Shown here in pieces: positions 58,092 through 64,000 of a stretch of 64,000 bases of DNA. The stretch's first letter is position 1. Every line of letters starts with the position of its first letter. The DNA is taken from assembly GCA_013298625.1 (NCBI GenBank), contig JAAFIF010000013.1, positions 1-64,000 on the forward strand, written 5' to 3'. Source of the DNA: Myxococcales bacterium. Its GTDB lineage: Bacteria; Myxococcota_A; Polyangia; Polyangiales; Ga0077539. The position numbers and the translations under genes are program-made. Below the pieces are notes generated by a model. That model saw nothing but the letters and a program-made list of their open reading frames with translations. It searched no databases and was not told the origin of the DNA.

Positions 58092-59261
58092 TCACGACCA
58101 CGGGTGCTCTTCGTTGAGCGCGAGGGCGTCGCATCGCGGGCAGCGTTGGCCGATCGTGACGGGGCTGTGGCAGTCGGGGCCGCCGCAGAGGTAGCGCTTT
58201 CGTCGCTGCCCTGCGACGAAGCTCACGAACGGAACCGCGAAGAGCACCGCCCGCCACTCTCCGTCGAACGCGACGGCGGCGACGATGCTCGCGAGCACGC
58301 CTGCGCCGAGGGCGGGCAGCGCTCGATCGCGCTCTCTCGCGAGGGCCACGTCGACGCGCTCGACCGCGCTGTGCACGGGGGCTGCTGGGGCGTCGGAGGG
58401 CGCGCGAGGGTCTTCGCTTCCGTCCCACGCGACGAGCGCTTCGGCGGACTCGAGGGGCGGCCACTGATCGCGCGGCGCGAGGCGCAATCGGTGCGCGAGC
58501 GACTCGTCTAGCTCGTCGAAGTAGGTCATGGCTTCGATGAAGCACGCGCGCTGCGTGAGCTCGAGCAGGTCAGCGACGCGGCGGACCTCGCGCTTGTCGA
58601 GGTCGAGCAGGTGGCATCGCGCGGCCAGCAAAAACGCAAGCGAATCGTGGCCGAGATAGCCGAGTCTCTTGTGCTGCCACTGGTGCCCGGCGAACGCGCC
58701 GCCGCCGGTCGAGCTCGAGCGATAGCGGTACGCGCCGTTGGTCGAGAGGACGCCGGTGCCGAGGTAGACGGTCGTGAGGTCGGTGAGCTGCTCTTCGGTG
58801 TCGCTGTGCGCGACCTCGAGCCCGTGCACGTGGCGGTAGGCGTGAGCGACCTCGTGGGCCATGGCTGCGGCGAACTCGTCGCCGGTGGTGAGGCGCGCGC
58901 GGTAGAGGCCGAAGTGACAGGTGTTGTCTTCGATGCCGGCGTACCAGGCGACGGCTTCGCTGTGCTCGGGCTCGACGACGAGCCTGGCGCGCGTGTCGCG
59001 GGCGGGCTCGTCGACGACGTGCAGGGCGACGTCGAGCTCGTCGAGCCCTGCGTACCAGAGCAGCCTGCGCAGCAGTCGCTCGATGGTCTTGTCGTCCGCG
59101 GGATCCCAACGGTCAGGAAAAAACCAGCCATCGGGCTCGATCAACGGCCACGACACGAGCGGCTCGACGCCGGCGCGCTCGACGAGGTCGCCGAGGCGAT
59201 CGAGCAGCCACTCGCGGCGATCACGCAGCGGCAGGTGGGTGTACTCCCGCTCTTCGTCCAT
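58092..59261 (-). CDS. HExxH zinc peptidase-like protein with C-terminal zinc ribbon
   Basis: A 389-residue protein. The N-terminal half contains a gluzincin-like active site: HEVAH at about residues 135-139 followed by EEQLTDL, whose Glu may be the third ligand, within AAAMAHEVAHAYRHVHG. Middle helices include a second acidic block (YFDELDESLAHRLRL). Near residue 320 there is a hydrophobic pair (LPALGAGVLASIVAAVAF and RAVLFAVPFVSFVAG) that could cross the membrane twice. The last ~40 residues form a zinc ribbon (CGGPDCHSP ... CPRCDAL). Family not recognised; peptidase activity is inferred from HExxH only. A TACCCT lies 16 nt before the ATG, with GAGGG between, so the leader is short. Confidence 0.75.
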   Translation of the reverse strand: MDEEREYTHLPLRDRREWLLDRLGDLVERAGVEPLVSWPLIEPDGWFFPDRWDPADDKTIERLLRRLLWYAGLDELDVALHVVDEPARDTRARLVVEPEHSEAVAWYAGIEDNTCHFGLYRARLTTGDEFAAAMAHEVAHAYRHVHGLEVAHSDTEEQLTDLTTVYLGTGVLSTNGAYRYRSSSTGGGAFAGHQWQHKRLGYLGHDSLAFLLAARCHLLDLDKREVRRVADLLELTQRACFIEAMTYFDELDESLAHRLRLAPRDQWPPLESAEALVAWDGSEDPRAPSDAPAAPVHSAVERVDVALARERDRALPALGAGVLASIVAAVAFDGEWRAVLFAVPFVSFVAGQRRKRYLCGGPDCHSPVTIGQRCPRCDALALNEEHPWS

Positions 59262-59277
59262 GGCAGTCCCTCGCTGG

Positions 59278-59283
59278 AGGGTA
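59278..59283 (-). promoter_or_regulatory. -10 TACCCT for the zinc peptidase-like gene
   Basis: TACCCT on the minus strand, 16 nt before the ATG at 59261, giving a very short leader that still includes GAGGG. Confidence 0.45.
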
Positions 59284-59299
59284 GCGCACGTGCTGCGCA

Positions 59300-60208
59300 G
59301 TGTGTGAGAGTTTGGCGGTGGGCGAGGCTCCGTATCGAAGCGTCGAAGGACCGGTGGCCGAGCGCGAGGACGAGCGCGTCGAGGTCGGCGATCACCAGTC
59401 GTTTGCGGGCGGCGAGGTGTGCCGGGCGTGCGGGGCGAACGGGGCGCGGCCCGCGCGACCGGCGTTTGCGAAGGACTATCGCTGCGAGGACGGGGACGAG
59501 CACGAGCCGGCGGGGCGCATCGCGTTGTGCGCGGGGTGCGCGGACGTCGCGCGGGTGAGCAACGAGCGAGAGCGCGCGCTGGCGGCGCTGTCGTTGGCGA
59601 GCGTGGGGGCGGGGCTTTTGGCGGTGTTTGTCCCGTCCGAGCCGTCGTTGGCGAGGGTGTTCGCGGTGATGTTCGCGAGCGCGCTCGCGGGGTGGCTGAT
59701 CGATCGGGCGATCGTGCAGCGGCTCGCGGTTCGAGCGCTCGTGTTGTCCGTGCGCGGAACGCAGATGCGGGTGTGGCTCGCGCGCACGAGCGCGGCGAAG
59801 ATGCCGCTGCGCGCGCCGCGCAATCGGCGGTGGGAGTTCGCGCTGGTGCTGGCGATGAGCTGCGCAGCGATGCCGGGGCTCTGGATCGCAGCCAACCCGC
59901 GGATCGAGGTCGAGAACGTGCTGCGCGGGCCGGTCACGATGGTGGTCAACCGCGCGCGCGCCGCGGATCTGTCGAACACGGCGGGCGGATACATTCGGCT
60001 CCCGTACGGGATCAACCGGCTCGAGTTCGTGACCGAGCATGAGATTCCTCCGCTCGAGCTGCGGGGGTGGTGGCTGGACATGGCCACCGTTCGGCTGGCG
60101 CTGCCTGCGTGCGACGCGACGGACGCGCACGGCGATCAGCGGCCGTTTCGCTACGCGTGGCGGAGGCCGAGCGGCTCGTTCGTGCTCGACTGCGAATACA
60201 CGCGGTGA
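59300..60208 (+). CDS. Membrane protein with N-terminal zinc-ribbon-like motif
   Basis: A 302-residue protein, family unknown. An acidic N-terminus leads to a four-Cys motif (CRACG ... CAGC, residues ~42-80) likely to bind zinc. Two adjacent hydrophobic segments follow (LSLASVGAGLLAVFV and VFAVMFASALAGWLI), then a third (FALVLAMSCAAMPGLWIAA). The C-terminal ~105 residues are strand-rich and would be periplasmic if the three-span topology is right. The start is uncertain: GTG at 59300 is the longest, and GTG at 59318 has GAGAG in front and would remove six residues. It ends one base before the stop of the convergent lipoprotein gene. Adjacent to a zinc-ribbon peptidase-like gene, which may share function. 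Confidence 0.65.
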   Translation: MCESLAVGEAPYRSVEGPVAEREDERVEVGDHQSFAGGEVCRACGANGARPARPAFAKDYRCEDGDEHEPAGRIALCAGCADVARVSNERERALAALSLASVGAGLLAVFVPSEPSLARVFAVMFASALAGWLIDRAIVQRLAVRALVLSVRGTQMRVWLARTSAAKMPLRAPRNRRWEFALVLAMSCAAMPGLWIAANPRIEVENVLRGPVTMVVNRARAADLSNTAGGYIRLPYGINRLEFVTEHEIPPLELRGWWLDMATVRLALPACDATDAHGDQRPFRYAWRRPSGSFVLDCEYTR

Positions 60209-60209
60209 G

Positions 60210-61463
60210 TCACCACACGGCGCTGCGCGTCAGCGACGTGTCTCCCTCGTTGAGCAGCAACAGCTGCGCAGGCAGGGCGAAGTGCGACGGCGTCTGCACC
60301 AGCACCGCGGTAAACGACCCGCTCGTCGTCGGGATCGCGCGCAGCGTCTCGATCGTCGTCGCGCCGCCGACCATCGTCGCGCGCAGCCTGTTGGTCGCAG
60401 CGACCGACGGCAGCGCGGTCACGTAGCTCGGCAGCATGGTGTCGGCGTTGAAGCCGAAGCGGTCGCGCACGGTCCACGAGATGGTTCCGCGGCCGGCGAG
60501 GTCGTACTCGAACGTGGGCGTGCCCGCGCTCGCCGCCACCGTGAGCCAGCGCAAGCGAAGGGTCGCGGGCGCGAGCGTATCGACCGCGAACCGCGTGACG
60601 CTCTCGCTGTGAACGACGAACCACTGCGTCCCTGCGGGCCCTGGGTCGATCGTGATCGGCGCGCCGATCGGCGTCGCCGTCGCGCACGGGCTCGAACCCG
60701 CGTCGACGACCGTCGCGACGATGCTGCTCGACGCCGCGCCCGCGACGAGGGCCGCCGTGCGAAACGCGCGTCGGAGTCCGCCGGGCGTCCCGCTCTCGAT
60801 CAGCCGCGCGCTGGGGCCTCCGCTCGGGCCGACGCACAGGTCGATCGCTCGATCCACGGCGAGCGCGTTGACGACGCGCAAGCGCAGCACATCGCTCGCC
60901 GCGCCATCGACGACGTCTGGCGCGGCGTCTGCGAGGGCGTCGGGGCCGCTGTCCAGCGCGGCGTCGCTTATGGTCCCTGCTTCGCTGTGCGCGTCCTGCG
61001 CGCTCTGCGCGTCCTGCGGCAGACCGGCATCCACGGGATTGCAGTCTCGCCGCGTCGTGGCGACGGGGTGTCCGACAGGGGCGGCGCCGCGAGCGCGACA
61101 CACAGAATCAAGAAGGTCCCAGTCGCATCCCTCTTCGTCCGCGCACGGACCACAGGCGCTGTGGCCGCAGCGGGCGTCGGGCGCGTCGCTGGCGTTGGCG
61201 TCGCTCGCGTCGGGCCGGACGCGCACCTCGCGTTGCTCAGCGGGGCAGCGGTCGATCCGCTGCGTGCGCCGGTGGTTGGGACCGTTGCTCGGATCCGACG
61301 CTTCTGCGACGACGCAGCGACGGTCGCGGGTGTCCCACGTGCAGCCCGAGGCGATGCAGTCCCCGCACAAGAGGCCCCAGCACGGGCCCATGGGCTCTTC
61401 GGTGAACACCACGCAGCCCGAGAGCGAGGACAGCGCGAGCGAGAGCGCGGTGAAGTGCTTCAT
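60210..61463 (-). CDS. Lipoprotein with Cys-rich modules and DUF4397-like domain
   Basis: A 417-residue lipoprotein (lipobox SLSGC). Two short Cys-rich modules (CGDCIASGCTWD and CGPCADEEGCDWD) separated by an Asp/Ala-rich spacer resemble the PSI-like Cys modules of other myxobacterial lipoproteins. A second Asp/Ala/Gln spacer leads to a C-terminal ~225-residue region that begins LRVVNALAVDRAIDLCVGP and continues with strand-rich sequence, matching the opening of DUF4397 domains. It follows the neighbouring lipoprotein gene by two bases on the same strand, so the pair is almost certainly co-transcribed and perhaps forms a surface complex. Start at the signal-peptide ATG. Confidence 0.78.
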   Translation of the reverse strand: MKHFTALSLALSSLSGCVVFTEEPMGPCWGLLCGDCIASGCTWDTRDRRCVVAEASDPSNGPNHRRTQRIDRCPAEQREVRVRPDASDANASDAPDARCGHSACGPCADEEGCDWDLLDSVCRARGAAPVGHPVATTRRDCNPVDAGLPQDAQSAQDAHSEAGTISDAALDSGPDALADAAPDVVDGAASDVLRLRVVNALAVDRAIDLCVGPSGGPSARLIESGTPGGLRRAFRTAALVAGAASSSIVATVVDAGSSPCATATPIGAPITIDPGPAGTQWFVVHSESVTRFAVDTLAPATLRLRWLTVAASAGTPTFEYDLAGRGTISWTVRDRFGFNADTMLPSYVTALPSVAATNRLRATMVGGATTIETLRAIPTTSGSFTAVLVQTPSHFALPAQLLLLNEGDTSLTRSAVW

Positions 61464-61465
61464 GG

Positions 61466-62278
61466 TCAGCAATTTCTGGCTCCGCGTCGGATGCAGTCGA
61501 GCTGGAGGTAGTGCTGGTGCTGCCGCAGGTCTTGCTGCCTCGCTTGCTGGTCGCTCTCGCGGCGTTGGCGCGCGAGGATCTCGGGCAGCCGCGCGTGCAG
61601 CTCCTCCCACTCTGCCTCTTGTTGCGGCGTCAATCGCACGGTGAAGATGTGGCCGAGCGCGGGCCCGAGCTGCCCTGCGGGGATGGGGACGGCGAGGGTC
61701 AATCGCAGGTCTCCGCCGAAGCCCCACAGCGTGGATTGCTGGTTGTTGATGCCAACGAACATGCCGGGCGCGATCGAGAGCCCTGCGCTGAAGAAGCCCG
61801 AGGAGCGCGCGCCGACGATGAGATCCAGCGTGAGCGGAAGGTATCCGTGCGCGACGTAGTAGGGCCGCATCTCGAGGACGCTGTTGGAGGGATTGACGGC
61901 GGCGATCGACCCGAACTGCATGGTCCCGCCGATGCCGACGCGGCCGAGCAGCTCGAAGCGCGTGCTGGGAGCGTGGGCGAAGGGGAGGTCGAACTGCGCG
62001 TGCGCGGGGCCGGTGAGGGCGACGGCGCGGTGTTCGTTCTGGGGGAGGTTGACGCTCTGTGTTCCTGCGCCGGCCATGACGCGGACGCCGGGGTCGTAGG
62101 CGAAGCCTGCGTTGACGCCGAACGACGGCGAGAGCTCGGGGGGCGTGGGCATTCCGAGCGGTCGACCGCCGTGCACGGAGTAGAGCCCTGCGGCGAGCTG
62201 CACGTAGCAGCCGCTCGCGAGCAACGCGCTCGCGACGAGCGCGGCGAACCGATGGTGAACGAGCGTCGCACCAGTCAT
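61466..62278 (-). CDS. Predicted outer-membrane lipoprotein, 270 residues
   Basis: The signal peptide has a lipobox (LLASGC) and is followed by a strand-rich domain (~30-210) with Gly/aromatic strands such as FGVNAGFAYDPGVRVMAGAG, RFELLGRVGIGGTMQFG, YLPLTLDLIVGARSSGFFSAGLS and LTLAVPIP. This fits a small outer-membrane barrel or lipocalin-like fold. The last ~50 residues are a charged helix rich in Glu, Arg and Gln (QQEAEWEELHARLPEILARQRR ... QQARQQDLRQHQH) that may be a coiled coil. First gene of a two-gene operon with the DUF4397-like lipoprotein. A TACACT element lies 20 nt before the ATG. Function unknown. Confidence 0.72.
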   Translation of the reverse strand: MTGATLVHHRFAALVASALLASGCYVQLAAGLYSVHGGRPLGMPTPPELSPSFGVNAGFAYDPGVRVMAGAGTQSVNLPQNEHRAVALTGPAHAQFDLPFAHAPSTRFELLGRVGIGGTMQFGSIAAVNPSNSVLEMRPYYVAHGYLPLTLDLIVGARSSGFFSAGLSIAPGMFVGINNQQSTLWGFGGDLRLTLAVPIPAGQLGPALGHIFTVRLTPQQEAEWEELHARLPEILARQRRESDQQARQQDLRQHQHYLQLDCIRRGARNC

Positions 62279-62298
62279 GGATCCCTCGGAGGCGTACG

Positions 62299-62304
62299 AG
62301 TGTA
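62299..62304 (-). promoter_or_regulatory. -10 TACACT for the 61466-62278 gene
   Basis: TACACT on the minus strand, 20 nt before the ATG. Short leader. Confidence 0.45.
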
Positions 62305-62435
62305 CCGCGGTCGACCGCAGGCGAGGGCAGTGACAGCCGCGCAGCGCGGGAGTTTCCTCGAAATCTCCCGACGTAGGACAAATCCGCCGCTGCTCGTTCG
62401 CGCTGTAAGCGACCGGGTGGATCGCGCGTTGCGCG

Positions 62436-63452
62436 CTACCGCAGCGCCCGAGAGAGCCCCGCTGCGACCTCGATCACCGTCTTGGGCGAGCACCCCTCGG
62501 CCTTGTTATTCACCAGCAAATAGCCCGGGATCTTTCGTCGCGCGGCCTCTTCGAGCAGCCCGATCACCTCGGCGCGCATGCCCTCGTCGCGCTCGACCAG
62601 CTTGTCGAACGGCGCGAACGCCTCGCGCTGCTCTTCATAGCGTGTGCCTGGTTTCAAGAGCAGTCGGCTGATGATGAAGGGCTGCTCGTCGAGCGGGACG
62701 AGCGCGCGCTGCTGCCCTGGCGACGGGACGAAGGACCAGTAGTTGTAGACGTGCGCGACGCGGCGGCGCGAGAGCACTGCGCGGTAGTCCTTGGTGAAGA
62801 GGGCGCGGTCTCGCAGCTCGACGGCGAAGGGGATTTCGCTTGGCAATTCGCTGAGAAAATCGTCGAGCGCTTCGGCGAACTCGACGGGCTTCATCCGGGC
62901 CTCCGGCGGAAGCGGCGGAAACTCCAGCAAGATGGGCCCGACCTTCTCGCCGAGCTCGTCGAGCAAGGGCGAGAGCATCTCTTCAGCGAAGCGCTGGACC
63001 GAGAGAAAGTCCTCGTTGTGCTCGCCCGCCCGACGCTTGTCTCTGTGCTGGCTAATGATGGGCGAGACGATGAGCTCGGGGGCCTTCGTGCAGAACACGA
63101 AGTCGTCCGGGGTCTGCTCAGCGTAGCGCTTGAGGTCGTCGCGGGGGATGGGCGCGTAGTAGCCGCGGTCGATGCCCACCGTGCGCAAGAGCGGGTGCGC
63201 GCTGTACTCGCGGAGGCCCTCGCGTGCGAGCTCTGCGGTTGAATGTGTGTGCGCATACACGATGCCCTTCCAGCCGGTGAAGCTCCACGAGCTCGTCCCG
63301 AAGCGCAGCGAGTCGGGCAAGGCGTCGGCGATGGCGCGAGCGTCGGCGTGGGCGCGCTCGATGACGGCGCGCTCTTCGCGTTCGGCGTCGGTGAGCGTGT
63401 GCTCCGTCGAGAACAGCGCGAGCTGTGGCTTCTCTCGCGCGCGCACGGTCAA
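62436..63452 (-). CDS. DUF72 family protein
   Basis: A 338-residue TIM-barrel protein of the widespread DUF72 family, whose function is not settled. Landmarks: FGTSSWSFTGWKGIVY near residue 55, LRTVGIDRGYYAPIP, DDFVFCTKAPELI, GPILLEFPPLP, FAVELRDRALFTKDY and the closing YLLVNNKAEGCSPKTV. The N-terminal ~50 residues form a charged extension. The start is uncertain: TTG at 63452 overlaps the upstream stop as TTGA (the same arrangement as the 22673 gene), while a GTG at 63446 would also work. It follows the partial gene at the right edge on the same strand and is probably co-transcribed with it. Confidence 0.88.
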   Translation of the reverse strand: MTVRAREKPQLALFSTEHTLTDAEREERAVIERAHADARAIADALPDSLRFGTSSWSFTGWKGIVYAHTHSTAELAREGLREYSAHPLLRTVGIDRGYYAPIPRDDLKRYAEQTPDDFVFCTKAPELIVSPIISQHRDKRRAGEHNEDFLSVQRFAEEMLSPLLDELGEKVGPILLEFPPLPPEARMKPVEFAEALDDFLSELPSEIPFAVELRDRALFTKDYRAVLSRRRVAHVYNYWSFVPSPGQQRALVPLDEQPFIISRLLLKPGTRYEEQREAFAPFDKLVERDEGMRAEVIGLLEEAARRKIPGYLLVNNKAEGCSPKTVIEVAAGLSRALR

Positions 63453-64000
63453 CGTCGTTCGGGGTTGGGGGCCATGTCGATGAGCATGGTCGAGTCGGTG
63501 ACGCGGATGTGGGCGAAGTGGTCGCCTGCGCCGGACATTCCGTTGGGGATGAAGAACGAGAACATCAGATCTCGGCCTCCCTGCGGCTTCGGTGTGAGCA
63601 CGGGGATCGCGCCCGAGGTTCGTCCCGTGGACTGGTTGGACAGGGGCGTGTCCGACCAGGTTGTCCCGTCGAAGACCGGGTAGGGGTAGTAGAGCAGGAC
63701 GCCGACGGTGCGAGCGAGCTCCGCTGCGCTCATGGGGCGCTGCGCTTGCTCTCTGAGCTGGTAGATGCGCTCGGCGCCCGCGAGCCCGAGGCTCACGCGG
63801 TCGTGCTCGATCGCGGCGACGGTCCATCGCTCGCCGACGCGGGCGGCGACCACGTCGATCGCGGGCACGCCGCCGATGGCGATCCTGCGCGGCGAGTGGG
63901 GCGCTTCGGGGGCGGCTGCGTCCTCTTCGACGGCGCGCTGCCGCAGGGCGTCGGCGATGCGCCGCAGCGACTCGTCGAGCGCCGGTCGAAACTCGCGCGC
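63449..64000 (-). CDS. Unknown protein, 5' end outside the window
   Basis: A frame open to the right edge, so at least 183 residues with the N-terminus missing. The visible part begins with a helical Arg/Glu/Ala-rich region (ALDESLRRIADALRQRAVEED) and a Pro/Ala linker. A folded C-terminal part follows: IDVVAARVGERWTVAAIEHDRVSLGLAGAE, a helical TVGVLLYYPYPVFDG segment, and strands MFSFFIPNGMSGAGDHFAHIRVTDSTMLIDMAP. No family recognised and no membrane span in the visible part. Its stop overlaps the proposed TTG start of the DUF72 gene. Shorter internal starts (GTG at 63868) exist, but the frame upstream looks equally coding. Confidence 0.6.
   Translation of the reverse strand, partial: AREFRPALDESLRRIADALRQRAVEEDAAAPEAPHSPRRIAIGGVPAIDVVAARVGERWTVAAIEHDRVSLGLAGAERIYQLREQAQRPMSAAELARTVGVLLYYPYPVFDGTTWSDTPLSNQSTGRTSGAIPVLTPKPQGGRDLMFSFFIPNGMSGAGDHFAHIRVTDSTMLIDMAPNPERR

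Overview
The window is a very GC-rich, densely packed bacterial chromosome segment carrying about 40 protein genes and no tRNA, rRNA or CRISPR array that I can see. The gene content points to a myxobacterium (Myxococcota, possibly Polyangiales): four-plus eukaryote-like kinase signalling genes, lipoproteins whose N-terminal cysteine is followed by Asp/Ala-rich spacers, MopE-type Cys/Asp motifs, RCC1 propellers, and a DUF1592/DUF1552 pair. The taxonomic placement is an inference from gene families, not from a marker alignment.

Layout. 1-606 is gene-free and opens with an array of ~50-bp tandem repeats. 607-10571 (minus strand) is one co-directional run: a giant kinase carrying two FIST domains, two STAS-like/zinc-ribbon modules, a membrane segment and a PDZ domain; a pseudo-receiver/HATPase protein; a SpoIIE-type phosphatase; and then the two glutathione-dependent formaldehyde detoxification enzymes. 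This looks like a partner-switching circuit. 10789-13461 is an ATPase regulator with a C-terminal winged helix. 13642-17343 is a 14-blade RCC1 lipoprotein flanked by a 32-bp repeat of the 3' end of the neighbouring gene. 17359-23563 holds a Lys-tailed propeller protein, two paralogous membrane-anchored proteins that each end in an Asp-box, and an alkaline-phosphatase-superfamily enzyme. 24131-28206 is a DUF1592/DUF1552/DUF5648 export operon. 28213-36925 mixes unknowns with a cystathionine beta-synthase, an FG-GAP/CARDB-like lipoprotein, a PHA-granule-like small protein and ruvAB. 37067-40290 is an active/inactive M16 peptidase pair. 40525-44490 is a two-gene module: a TPP enzyme and a KAS III-alpha/beta hydrolase fusion with a replaced catalytic His. 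44525-55810 carries surface proteins, a TetR regulator, two kinases and an unusual protein made of three beta-barrel-like units. 55872-63452 carries further lipoproteins, a zinc peptidase, envelope proteins and a DUF72 protein. A partial gene runs off the right edge.

Two genome-scale habits stand out. Many start codons lie only 6-12 nt downstream of a TAnnnT (often TGnTAnnnT) element, on both strands, which suggests leaderless or nearly leaderless transcripts. Eight convergent gene pairs are separated by only 1-37 bp, leaving almost no room for intrinsic terminators. Same-strand neighbours often overlap by ATGA, GTGA or TTGA.
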